Part shown: positions 32,974-44,126 of the stretch, in pieces
Layout of the letters: each line of letters opens with the position of its first letter
Numbering within the stretch: the first letter of the stretch is position 1
From: Bryum argenteum
Lineage: Eukaryota; Streptophyta; Bryopsida; Bryales; Bryaceae
Length of the DNA: 64,000 nt
Assembly (NCBI GenBank): GCA_037043015.1
Contig: CM073325.1
Span: forward strand, 2,544,501 to 2,608,500
Reading direction: 5' to 3'
Position numbers and translations under genes: made by a program
The notes under the pieces: model-generated
What the model was told of the DNA's origin: nothing
What the model saw: only the letters and a program-made list of their open reading frames with translations
Database searches by the model: none

Positions 32974-33343
32974 TTAACCCTTAAACGTCTGAGCGGCCCT
33001 GAGGGGGCCGTTTCCAACAGAATCTCCTCTGTAGCTCTCATTATACTCAACTTTTCACTCATATTTTAATGTCAAACTGGTCACCTTCTTGTGATGCATT
33101 CAGAAAGTGAAATTTTAGAATTTAAATCACAATTTGTATGAGTGATTTTGTGCTTTGAAAGGATTGTGGTAGGTAGGTTGGGGTTGTACATAACCTTGTA
33201 GGAAGTTGCAAGCTCATCATTGATTGGATCATTCATGATGCCCAAGTTCAAAAAGTGCACTATTCATGATGCCCAAGTCCAAAAGATGTTGTGATCCAAT
33301 GTTGGGCTGCCCTAATCCGTATAGCTAGATGTTTAAGGGTTAA
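32974..33343. mobile_element. TTAA-flanked element, family B, copy 1
   Basis: Bounded by TTAA-CCCTTAAACGTC and its inverse TGTTTAAGGG-TTAA. It shares its whole interior with 48909-49246 and 60656-61081, for example GATGTCAAACTGGTCACCTTC and GATTTTGTGCTTTGAAAGG. It holds two units of an internal 31-bp repeat (ATTCATGATGCCCAAGT...). TTAA targets and CCC ends are those of piggyBac-like elements. Non-coding. Confidence 0.85.
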
Positions 33344-34513
33344 GAACTCAATTTGGAATTCGATGTAGCAAAGTTTTGCACATATACCTTGAACTACAAG
33401 TGAACACCATGTAGAAATCTTAACTCCTAATAAAAGCCATATTTGAAATCCATGACCAAATTTTTATTTCAATTTGATTTTAAGAATTCCAAATATAGGA
33501 TCTTGTTAGTAACTCTCTAATTAATCTACCCACGGAATTTTTATCAAATTTCACCGTACGGATCTTGAGATTTATTCAATCAAAGTTTCAATTTTTGCAA
33601 AACCCCCAAATATATTTTTTTTAAAGCGAATCGACCACAATGTGGTGGATCTCAACTATAGGAATTAACCCCTAAAGACCCCACGGGTTTGAAGAAAACC
33701 TTAGATGTGTTATAAAATATGGATGCCATAATTCTTATGATGTAGCGTTCCAAAGATAGTATAAAGACCAAACCCTAAATTAAATCTACAAGGTTAAATT
33801 TCCTAAAATAGGTACTATTTGTTTTATTATTTAATTCAAAAGAGTAAAACTTTAAAAATCAATATAAAATATACTTCTATTGTTTGTAATTGGAAATTGA
33901 TATGATTGGCTAAAATCTTATATCATATAATAAAACGACAGAGACCACAAGTCAAAATAGTAAGTTTTCTTACAATAAGAAAACCTTGCCCTGTTTGTGT
34001 TTGAAGGTTTATTGTAAGCAATCTAAGAATCCAAACGGGGTTCTGTAAATTGGATGTGGTTCCCAATTCACCAAACTTCTGCGGAATGTTAAAAAAAACT
34101 CTAAATCTATTTATTTTTGTCCAAGTACAGCTCCTCAATAATCGGGATTGACCAGATAGATAGATAGAAACTCCGGTCTCTTTCTAATGGGCCGACGTGA
34201 ATGAAGTGTTTGTTCGTAGTGCTAATAACCCGATGCCCACTGGACAAGGGGAAATTGGAACAATACTACTTCTCCCTTTCTAAAGTGGATACTATACCTA
34301 CGCTAGTTTCTAGCCAGTTACTAATGCCTTGAAGATACTTGACATAGTACCCCCCCCCCTTCAAAGGGCTTTGAGCTATCCATACAACAAGGTCCAAGGA
34401 CCCCACCATAGTTGGGAGGACTATGATGGTGAAGGGATTGACCATAAAATGGTTAATGGGGCTCTTAGGGGTTAACCAAACATATTGAGTTCAACCCCCT
34501 TCATCCAGGCTAC

Positions 34514-34557
<44 letters not shown>

Positions 34558-34718
34558 AAGAAAGAAAGAAAGCATTTCGGCTTTCTTGGATTTCTTGGAT
34601 CTATAGGGGTTAAATGTAGGGCGCCTCTGAAAGAGTGCTACGGCCGTTTCTCAGAGCCCCCATCAGCCAATGAGATTTTTCTTCTGAATCCCTCTAATTT
34701 TCGACATGGAACCCTCAC
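33344..34718. other. AT-rich stretch with repeat R2 copy 2 and a long poly(A)
   Basis: No gene. Repeat R2 at about 34164-34300 (plus strand) is followed by a C run at about 34350, a segment ending in GAGTTCAACCCCCTTCATC, and a ~43-base poly(A) then (AAAG)n at about 34515-34572. This looks like a retroposed SINE-type unit. Isolated TTAACCCCTAAAG-type ends at 33665 and 34472 suggest further TTAA elements whose partners I cannot assign. Confidence 0.5.
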
Positions 34719-34930
34719 TACAATGAATTTGATAATTAGTGTTAGATTATTATAAGATTTGAAAATGCTATAAGTTTTTACTTTTGTTCAAAAAAAATTT
34801 ACCAAGAGCATTGATTCTGATACTATATGAGGACCCCCATCTTGGCCAATATAGTGGGTAAAAACGGTAAAAACTTATAACATGTTTATGTAAATTAGTG
34901 TATCTAACACTAATTATCAAATTTAGTGTA
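34719..34930. mobile_element. TA-flanked MITE, family T3, copy 1
   Basis: 212 bp from TA to TA. The left end CAATGAATTTGATAATTAGT and the inverse of the right end CACTAAATTTGATAATTAGT continue as matching GTTAGAT, so about 27 bp with two mismatches. The interior (AAAATGCTATAAGTTTTTAC) matches the copy at 45638-45859. TA flanks suggest Tc1/mariner-type mobilisation. No coding sequence. Confidence 0.8.
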
Positions 34931-34997
34931 CCAAGTTTGATTATTTTTTTTATTTTATTTTTTTGAAACAATTAATGTATTAATCAATTGCAAGTTT

Positions 34998-35655
34998 GAT
35001 AATTTTGAATTCAAAAACGGGACCTCCGGCCTCAAAGACAACTACTTGGCATTTAAAGCCTAAACATTAAAAATTGAAGGGACTCTTTACCCCTCCCCTC
35101 CCTCGCCCCCCAGAAACGCTCGTAGCACTAATTTACAGCAATCCATGACAAAAAAAGGTGTAAGTGAGAAAGGCACCCATGAGAAAGCTGCGATGAGAAA
35201 GTACAAGTGCAGTGACGGCAGCAGCCATAGCCATAGCCATAGCAACACCAACAGTGGCAGTGGCGGCTGCTTTGCAAACAAGTTTTCCCGTCTGCCTGCG
35301 CAAGCTTCCCCTTCCCGTCCCTTCCACTCATCATCATCATCATCATCATATCAACGACATTCTCGTCCACTTCACTTCCTACTACTTTTCACTATTGTAC
35401 TTCCTTTGACCTTCTCGGAGGACCTAAAATTAGGGCAGCAAAAAAGTGGGCAATGGTTCGTGGCAGCTACGAAGGAGGCACCCTAGAATCCGTGGGGACC
35501 TCCCAAGGCCGTTTTTGATAATTTTGAATTCAAATTTGAGGTCTGCGACCCTAAGTTATCCTTGGAAGGCTACTCCTTGGCATTTAATGTCTATACATCA
35601 AAAAATTAGGGGCTCATTACCCCTCCTCCATCCTCCTTGGTAGCTGCTACGAACA
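34998..35655. repeat. 130-bp direct repeat flanking a 390-bp segment
   Basis: About 34998-35125 and 35513-35655 share GATAATTTTGAATTCAAA, CTTGGCATTTAA and TTACCCCTCC with spaced differences. The segment between is richer in GC and simple repeats (CATAGC, CATCAT). Several short open frames there are low complexity and not called as genes. Confidence 0.6.
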
Positions 35656-35805
35656 CTTACCCGAAAAAAGTGGGGTATTGTACACTTACATGAGTTAGTT
35701 ACTAAAACTTGCATGCTTATACGGGTACCGTAGAACAAATTCTATCTTGTGTGCCAATTCCAACAACCTTCACGTACTTGGAAAAATAATTGCATCGCCA
35801 AGACT

Positions 35806-36038
35806 TTAACCCCTAAAGGTCTGAGCGTGCCATGGCGACCAGTAGAATACGGTGTATTTTGGTTGTATTTGGAGTGAATGCACACCTTTAATGGGTTTGA
35901 GTTCAAAGAAGAAGTTGACATAAGAATTGATGCCGTTCTAGTGAGCTATTACAATTCCAGTTTAGATTTTCTTGTTGGTAGCAAACCCTAATTATACGAC
36001 AGCGTACATACTATCCCCAAGGGACTTTTAAGGGTTAA
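35806..36038. mobile_element. TTAA-flanked element, family D, with an empty sister site nearby
   Basis: Starts TTAA-CCCCTAAAGGTCTG and ends AAGGGACTTTTAAGGG-TTAA. The flanking DNA is tandemly duplicated: 36200-36300 repeats the surroundings (AGACT-TTAA-CTT, then CCTTGGATCATGGG) without the element. The comparison shows one TTAA in the empty site and two around the insert. Confidence 0.88.
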
Positions 36039-36726
36039 CTTGACAAATTTCCCTTGGATCATGGGTGATACATGTACTTTATCTAACTATAGTTTTTTGA
36101 ATTCTTAGAATATTGTGATTGTAATGAGGGGAGGGGTGTACATGTTCTTGATTCTTTGGGCGAGTAGAGAATATCATTTGTATGTTGTCTCCATATCCAA
36201 ATAATGGCATCACGAAGACTTTAACTTAAATTTTTCCTTGGATCATGGGGTCCTTTTAGAGTGATGTACTTTGTCTAATTATAGTTGTTTGAATTCTTAG
36301 TTCTAATTTTGTGATTGTAATGAGGGGAGGGGTGTACGTTGGAGTATACGTATATTTGGGTAGTTGTGAAGAAATGATGTACATGTTTGTGATTAGTTGG
36401 GTGAGTAGAGTGTATTGTTTTGTATGTTGTCACCATATTTAGCATGTTTAGACTTATGTGCAAGAGAATTAATATGTTCAAAATATTGACTATGACAAGC
36501 TTAATTTTGCTATTTTTTATTTTTTTTAATAGATATTAACATTTTAAATTTTAGAAATCTTGGAAATGTTTGCTTTCTTCAAAATGATTTGAGTTGTGCC
36601 AAACTTGCCATGAAGATATGGTGATGTTGTACTTTACTCGAATAATTAGCGAGTATCGTACAAAATCTTGCTAAGGTTGTAAAAAATATTACATGTGTTG
36701 ATTGGTTGTTATTTTGTTTGGTACAA
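36039..36726. repeat. Tandemly duplicated segment carrying the empty TTAA site
   Basis: From about 36200 the sequence repeats the DNA around the family D insertion (GAATTCTTAG, GTGATTGTAATGAGGGGAGG). Beyond about 36480 AT-rich DNA follows with no gene. Confidence 0.65.
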
Positions 36727-37565
36727 TCAACCCTAAAAGATCCAAGAAAGCCGAATTGTTTTTTTGGGGTTTTGCAAGGGAAAAAATCAACCAACTTTGA
36801 CCATTATTATAATCTCACAAATGAGAAAGAGTGAACTGTTCATGTTTTGTATGCAAGTAGAAAGACAAGTCAACTTTAACCCTTAAGCGGGCCGAATGTC
36901 GAAAAACGACATTTTGGATGACAGCAACTTTGGAGAGCCATAACTTCTTCATCCGGACTCCGTTTTGGACGAAATTACTTGGGTTGGGTCCCAAATCAAG
37001 TCTAGTTCATGTCGTAGAAATCTCAGACCCATACAATGAAGTATGAATTAATGGCATGCATTTTAGTGACAGCAGCCTAGTTTTAGACATTTTTTCCTTT
37101 GTAAAATTTAGGGAAGTTTTCACCATTGCAGGGCCTTAATTTGCACAAAGAAATTTTTCTCATGGTTTTTTTTTGTTCAAGGATGCTACTGAGATGAAGG
37201 TGAACAACATTCTAATTGGTGACTTTTTCATTGCAATAAGTCTAATGGTAGCATTTTCACTTTAAAGTGAAAATGAGGAAATTATGTGATCATTTTTGAG
37301 TATTAATACATTATGATCTCGCAATCTATGAAGCCTCATGACTCAAAATTTGACCCACATGATGTTCAATATGTCTACGACAGGATTGTACGGTTGAGAT
37401 TTGGATAACACACTTTTACCTCCACCTATGACAATGCTTTTGAGGATGTGTTCATTTTACTACAAATGAGTCAAACCATTTAGGGGTTAAGATTCTTCGA
37501 TTGGATCTTGTGGTTATGTTTTCTATTTGAACCTAAAGTAAACAAAAGTCATTTTTTTGTAATTC
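36727..37565. mobile_element. Nested pair: TTAA family A element interrupted by family C element (36876-37490)
   Basis: The outer element begins near 36727 (AACCCTAAAAGATCC) and carries the family A core (CAACTTTGACCATTATTATAA). At 36876 a 615-bp family C element enters, TTAA-CCCTTAAGCGGGCC to TTTAGGGG-TTAA (ending 37490). Family A sequence resumes with GATTCTTCGATTGGATCTTG, matching GATCCTACGGTTGGATCTTC in another A copy. Family C contains the small palindrome TGTCGAAAAACGACA. Confidence 0.75.
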
Positions 37566-38129
37566 AGGTAATTTTGAATTAAGGGTGACTTTACACTATG
37601 GACCATGAAGATTGACCAAGACCTTCTAAAATACATGATTGGAGAGTAAAGTGCATCTAATCCCACACTACCTTGGAAAAAAAGGAGAATAACTACTAAC
37701 TTCGACATCCCCAAAGTGTGCTAAATATTCCATAGCGGATACTACAATCATGGTCTACTTGATTATAGTTGAGTCCAAGCAAATGTCTCTACTCAACTAC
37801 AATTAGGGAGACCACAAGGCTCAATAATCATTGATTGGCTAGAGTTCAATCATTCCAAAAGAAGGAAAAAAAAGAGAGGGTAAAATGATGAGGATTTACA
37901 TTAGAGAATTTAGGTTAAACTTCTCCCGATCCAAATCCACTTAACAGAGACTACAAGAGTGACCAAGCCACTCAAAAACCCATTTCTAATTTATCATAGT
38001 CACAGCACTTGACCAAGGTTACAATTTTCTTAGTCATGGCTCTTGGTCCATGATGTAAAAAGGGACCCTAAGGATCTTTATAGGGTTAAATTTGAGGAAT
38101 GGAGAGAGTGTTGGATTTACTCTTTTCCC
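37566..38129. other. AT-rich interval between TTAA elements
   Basis: No gene recognised; nothing structured seen beyond short A/T runs. Confidence 0.4.
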
Positions 38130-38397
38130 TTAACCCCTAACTTTTCTTAGAACCCAAAACGGGTTTTGGAGGTTCCACCAGGAGAAAAACTCAGCCAACT
38201 TTGACCATTATAATCTCACAAATGAGAAAGAATGAACGGTTCAAATTTGGTATGTGAGAAGAATGTCAAGTGAACTGTGAGATCTTACGGTTGAATCTTT
38301 TAAATAATGCTTAGATTGAGATTTTTTGAGCTTAATCTAAAGGAAAGTCAAATTTTGTGACTTAGACCGTTTTGCAACAAGGAAATTTAGGGGTTAA
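38130..38397. mobile_element. TTAA-flanked element, family A, complete copy
   Basis: 268 bp bounded by TTAA-CCCCTAAC and TTTAGGGG-TTAA. Core CAGCCAACTTTGACCATTAT and ATCTCACAAATGAGAAAGAA. Same length as the inverse copy at 39770-40037. Non-coding. Confidence 0.8.
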
Positions 38398-39337
38398 ACG
38401 CCCTAGCCCCTGTGAAAATACACTAAAAAGCAAGCCCCTAGTTCATCTCGTATCGTGAGATCCTTGGCAGATTTGATTCTCCAGCCTAGATCATGCACTG
38501 CATCTATTTTGATGGCGCATTTTTGGATGCTTGTGTCATGGAGTGTGCATGAACTAAGTTAGTACTATGATAAGGGCTCTGATAAGCATTCACCCCTTTC
38601 CCTTTCCCCCGGCTTTCTTCCCATTTCCCTTTATTAAAATATATTCTTTTTAGCAAGGGGAGTTTCTTCTTTTCAAAAGTAATTCTCTTTTTATGTTTTG
38701 GTTTTTACATATCTGGAGGGTGAAATAATATTTGTCGGTTGATTTTTTAGAAATCTCTCATTTTCTTAGCCCCCGAATGTAGAAAAATAACATGGTGCAA
38801 CTTTGAGGAGCCGTATCTCTTTATTATGAAGTTTGTTACCGATGAAATCAATTGGGTACGGTCCCAAATCAAGTTTAGTATGTGTGGTAAAAATTGCAAA
38901 CCCATATAGTCAACTGTGCATTAGTAGCGTGCGTTTTAGTGAAGGTAGCTTTTTGTTATTGAGTCTTTGAATATGGGGGGGCGTTTTTTCCAATGCAAGC
39001 CAATTATGTGAATTCTAATTTACTTTTTATACATTTTTTATTTTATTTTCTGTTATTTTCAAAAAAATATAGTTTATAGTGAAATGATCAGAAAACACAT
39101 GATTCTCAAGAAGTAGTATCTCCTTCAATCAACTTTGAATTTCAATCACATTTTTTGGGCAAAATCCCAACTTGCTTCTTTTTCCTATGGTCAATTGTCC
39201 TAAAACATGTCGACAAAATATCGAAGTAGCTATAATCACCTTCATCTTTGAAGTGCAAGTAATAGTATGAACCTTAGAAAGAGGGGCAATACAAAATGCA
39301 ACAGGAAATTTTAGAAGGGCAGTTGACTACATAGACT
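38398..39337. repeat. Degenerate family C sequence
   Basis: About 38770-39000 is a diverged family C piece (GAATGTAGAAAAATAACATGG, CCCAAATCAAGTTTAGT). No gene. Confidence 0.5.
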
Positions 39338-40037
39338 TTAACCCCTAAACGCCCAAGGGGGGGTAAAGCTCTCAACAATTGGTAATAATGCTGATTTTTT
39401 CAAAACTGTGTAAAAACAAATAAAAGATGAAAAATGGAAAATCCAACCGTAGGATCTTCTTTGGAGCATGGCAATTAGTATGACCGCCAAGTTGTATGCC
39501 ATTTGGAGGTATGGATTTCAAGATCCATGCAAAAAAGGGGTGAAGATCACACCACCAAAACTTTCATGAAAAATCTCTTTTGCCCACTCTCACAAGTTGA
39601 GAATCAAGGTTTTTACTATTTATCCAAGGAGGGAGTAGAGTAAACCCACCGAGGAGTTGAGCAAAAAAAACGGTGGATGAATAATCGATGGGATGAAAGC
39701 GGGGTTGTGCACCAAAGACGGAGCTTCACATCCAGAATGTCGAAAAACGACACTGTGGGCGCTTAAGGGTTAAGCCCTAAAGGTCCTTGATACAAAATTG
39801 TTTAATTTATCAAAAAGAACCTTCTTCTACTTCAGGTGCAAAGAAACTCAATCTAAGCATTGATTAGAAGATCCAACCGTAGGATCTTGAAGTTAACTTG
39901 ACCCTTTTCTCGAATGTCAAATTTGAACAGTTAAATTTTCTCCAATTCTGAGATTATAATGGTCAAAGTTGGCTGAATTTTCTTCCTGCGGAAATTCCAA
40001 AAAGCGATTTCCGCTTTCTTAGACCTTTAGGGGTTAA
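39338..40037. mobile_element. Family C (39338-39773) and family A (39770-40037) elements abutting on one TTAA
   Basis: Family C runs from TTAA-CCCCTAAACGCCC to GGGCGCTTAAGGG-TTAA. The same TTAA (39770-39773) starts an inverse family A copy, AGCCCTAAAGGTCC to GGACCT-like TTTAGGGG-TTAA at 40034-40037. Two elements sharing a single target tetranucleotide means one inserted into the duplication made by the other. Confidence 0.8.
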
Positions 40038-40045
40038 GCCAGTTA

Positions 40046-40195
40046 GAATCCTTTTGCAGCCACGACATAAGAATGAGTTGGCTTCGGTTCTAATTTCCCC
40101 TTGTCTAGTGGCCGTCGGGATATTAGCATTACGAGCGGACACTTCATTCACGCCGGCCCCTTAGAAAGGATCCAAGTTTCTATCTATCTAGTTGG
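40046..40195 (-). repeat. Dispersed repeat R2, copy 3 (inverse)
   Basis: On the minus strand GCGTGAATGAAGTGT, ACAAGGGGAAATT and GATAGATAGAAAC match the copy at about 34150-34260. No coding content. Confidence 0.65.
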
Positions 40196-40540
40196 CTTAG
40201 TATTCCATCATGGTCTCATGGATGCCAACAAGTGTATATTCGATATTTGGATAAAAACATAAGACAAGCTGTATATGGTGCACAAGGTACATAAAACCAA
40301 CTTTCACGAGTACAATCTTGATGATGTATATATTCAACAATCAAGATTACGATTTCAAGTATATGAGTGTGGTCATAATAATAATGTAGAGTTTGACTTT
40401 GAATATTTCCCACATACACCTTGTAGTATACGGAACTTATAATAAAAATCTTAGGCAAAAATATTGACTCTTACACCTTCATCTAAGCTGCCTAAAATAG
40501 CAAATGAACCAAATCGGTAGCGGTGGTCATTTGGGAAATA

Positions 40541-41450
40541 ACCCTAAACGTTCTAGTGGCAAAAAAGGACATTCTGAATGAAGGACAAGAAACTTTGAAG
40601 AGCCATAACTTCTTCATCCAGGCTCCGTTTTTGAGGAATCACTTCGATTATGTCCAAATCAAGTATAGTTTGTGTAATAAAGATTGCAGACCTCTACAAT
40701 AAATTATGAACAAAATGGCATGCATTTTATTAGAGGCAACTTTGTTTTGGATTTTCAAACATTTCGCATGTTTTACCATTGCAAGCTACTTATGTGAAAT
40801 CAAAGATAGTATTTCATGAAAATTTTTACGTGAGCGTGATTTTTAGATGCATCCCAACAACTTTCTAGTTGGATATATTTTTATCCAAATAACTTTGGTA
40901 TTGGAATTGCAATGATGTTTCTACAATGAAAAAAAATGCATGATTGTTGAGGAGCTAGGAGCTCTTTCATCCACCATTAGATTTTGACTTTATTTTTTGG
41001 GATGGATTCTAATGATAGTCTAGTTTCAATGGTAAAAATCCTAACCCAAATAAAATTTTTAAACATAAGGCTGAATTTGAGTGTACTTTAGACTATTTAT
41101 CCTCTGTAAATGTTCCGGCAATTTTCACCACTACAAGGATACTAATTGAGCCAAAATATTTTTTTCACCAATTTTTTTACCTAAGTTCCCTAAGTTACAT
41201 AAAATGTTGAGGCAACAACTTACGATGTGCATAGATGGAGCCAAAAATTCTATTCCCTCAAAAATAAGACATACTTTCTACAAAGAATTGCCAAACTTCT
41301 CCATTGTCCAATGGATGGACACAAGAACTCTGATAATCTTTAAAATGCCAAGTAGTATTGATTCTCAAAGTACGGTTTCAATTGTACTATACTTGAGGGT
41401 TCTCCAAAATCATGCAGTATAAGCCTTTTTAGAAATGCAATTAAAGGTAC
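40541..41450 (+). repeat. Long family C copy
   Basis: Begins AACCCTAAACGTTC, then the family C core (GAGCCATAACTTCTTCATCC, AAATCAAGTATAGTTTGTGT) and an extended interior absent from the short copies (TTTGGTATTGGAATTGCAATG, GATTTTGACTTTATTTTTTG). Similar long copies lie at about 58290-59150 and, inverse, 13300-14060. No transposase frame is visible. Confidence 0.55.
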
Positions 41451-42384
41451 GGCTTCATATTATGATTTATTTCCTTCTTTGTTGCAAGCAATAGGGAATT
41501 ACTCCCTAAAGGTGAGTGGCCTCAAAACTGCCAAAGACCCTCAAAATTGCCCTCTTTTGATGCAACATGGGCAAATTTTCAATCTTTGGCAGTATTTGAA
41601 GTATGCAACCGTAGGATCGTGTAGCTAACTTGTAGGTGCACATGCATACTAAATCTTAGTTTCAGATTGGTCATTGTTTGTGAAATCATGACATTCAAAA
41701 TTGAAAAAATGCTTTACCCCTGTTGCAACAGGGATCAAGGTGTCTTGTGAGGCAAAAATACCAATTTAAGATAATTTTTTTTTGGGAGTAAGTCTCTTCA
41801 TTTGCTTGTTCCTAAGTGAGTTAGGAACATGTCTACATGATTTTTACTTTCATAGGACCTATTAAACTTAGAGAAAAGCTTGATTTTATTCACATAAAGG
41901 TATGCTGAAATGTGTCTTGTTCAAATACAAAGGCCGGTTATTGACAATAAAAAAGGCATATTTGGTTTTGACAAATTTGGACATGTGACCAAGATTCGTG
42001 AAGTGTAATTTACTCTACTTAGATATCATACTAAATGAAGACTATTCCATATATACACATATATGCAAAATATATTATTACATATGTAGGTCTTTACAGT
42101 TAGTTACCAAATATGTCATGTGCTATGCAATACATAAAAATTAGACCAAGAATTCTTATGTGACAAACATGTGCAATTTCAGTAAAGTAGGATGATCAGC
42201 CATTTCTTCCTATTTAAGCGTATTGCTTGTGACCATGTACACAATTGTACAACTAGATTTGAAGATAATGATTTGCAATATGCAATGTGTAATTCTTAAA
42301 TCTAGAAATCAAATCTGACAAAGTTGTTGAGAATCAACGTCGATCAAGTAAGATGCTCTGGAGCCAAACATGTCGTCCTATTCC
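41451..42384. other. AT-rich stretch, no gene seen
   Basis: Nothing recognisable beyond scattered family C words and short ATAT runs near 42050. Confidence 0.4.
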
Positions 42385-42870
42385 ATAGATATATATGCAT
42401 CTCTCACATCAACTATTACAACTGCAACAAAAACCACAAATCTCAACAAAATAATGAACAAGAGCAGTTGGGAAGCAACTCTCAAATCTAGCACGATGCT
42501 AAAAAAGCAACCATCCTCTTCCACTTTCCTTATGTGATATCTTCCCAACAAAATAATAAACAAGAGCAGCTGGGATGCAATGCTCAAATCCATCACGAAA
42601 GCAACCATCGTCTTCCACTTTCCTCCTGTAATGCCCTTCCACTTTCCTCCTGTAATGCCCTTCCACTTTCCTCCTGTAATGCCCTTTTAACAAAATAATG
42701 AATAAGAGCACTTGGAATGCAACGCTCAGATCCTGCACGATGCTAGGAAAGTAACCACCCTCTTCAACTTTCCTTATGTAATATCTTTCTAACAAAGTAA
42801 TGAACAAGAGCAATTGGGATGCATCGCTCAAATCTCTGAGAAAGCAACCATCCTCTTCCACTTTCCTTAC
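42385..42870. repeat. Two-level tandem repeat (about 100-bp units with a 24-bp sub-repeat)
   Basis: Larger units repeat AACAAAATAATGAACAAGAG ... CATCCTCTTCCACTTTCC about five times. Within 42625-42690 a 24-bp unit (CCTCCTGTAATGCCCTTCCA) recurs three to four times. Frames across it read as repeated GHYRRKVE, which I take as a by-product of the repeat and not a gene. Confidence 0.8.
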
Positions 42871-44126
42871 GCAATACTCTTCATATCAACAATCACAATA
42901 GACAACACCAACCACAAATTTCATCACAATAACATTTTGTTTAATTTTGTACATACGATCCACCCCAACCTACATATCCCCTTGACTTTTTACTTAGAAC
43001 AACAACACAAAAACCATGTTAGTAAATTGAATTACTCCCTCTAAATATGAAATCTCGTTACACAAGATTCTCTAAACTTTCTCAAACCACTTTTTAACTT
43101 TCCAGCACCTTAAGTGGTCGGTTACCAGAGACATCTTACTTTCATCACTTCCAAAATTACACGACATGCAATCCTGTTGCAGAAAGCTTAAGTGCATGTA
43201 AAGCAGAGATCAGCGCATAAATAGTGGCTAACTTCTCAAAGACGAAACAATAAAATCAAAATGATTACCGGGGTACCCAATGCATGAACCAAGCAATCTT
43301 ACCTTTTACAAAGCAAGCGAATAAGAAAACCAATATTCTAACGGCTCCTCAGAATTGAGAGGGTATCAGAGCTTTAATCCGGAGATCAAAGGAATATAAT
43401 CCTGACGCTGCCATGGAGTGAAAACGAAGCAAAAGGAAATTCTAACAACCACAAAAAGTGAAAACTCAAAAAACACGGAGCCGCAGGGGAAATGGAATGG
43501 AATCCATGGCGCATCCCAAGGCCGGTGGCTCAGAGCCGAAGATAACAGATGCTAAGAATAGAGAAGCACCAATACCTTTCCGCCCTGGAATCAAGCAACA
43601 GAGCATTTATAACCATGTCCTGTTTTTTAGCTGCCAGTTGCAGTACAGAACTGGCAAGTAATCTTGCGGCATGGCTAATAAAAGCCCGCGTGGTCAGTTC
43701 GGAATGATAAGTTCACGGTTACAAAAGATTGTACAAGGCAGGCAGACAGACCAGGATGATGAATCGCGCGAGATCATTTAAAGCGCATCCTCCCGTAATA
43801 GCCAGGCGAGAGTCTCCTTCACTCTTTCGGTGTCTGTCCGTGTGTCGGACTGGCTAGCTCTGGAGCAGCTAGCTTCCTTCGTTCACAAGCCTTGTGCTTT
43901 GCTTCCTCCGTCATCTCATCATTATCCCCGTCAGTGCGTGTGAGTCTCGAGCTTGTTGACTTGCCTGCAACGATTCGTTCCCCTGGTCAACTCGTGTTTC
44001 ATGTCACCGGCCACTTAATCGAGTTTGTTACTCTGCGTTCTCCCCCCCCCCCCCTGCCAAGTTAGTATACTAGGGCCGTTGCTGATCGATCGCTTGGAGC
44101 ATCAGTGTTTTGTTTCGAGCGGAGCG
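42871..44126. promoter_or_regulatory. Upstream flank and leader of the MYB gene
   Basis: No gene recognised. The last few hundred bases become GC-balanced and pyrimidine-rich (CT runs, C12 at about 44040), typical of a plant 5' leader. An ATG at 44025 is in frame with the MYB start 34 codons later; I prefer 44127. Confidence 0.45.

Noticed and set aside
35145-35486. Ser/His-rich 113-codon frame
   Set aside because: Driven by CATAGC and CATCAT simple repeats, with no conserved domain.
42499-42861. Protein with GHYRRKVE repeats
   Set aside because: By-product of the tandem repeat; no start context or domain.
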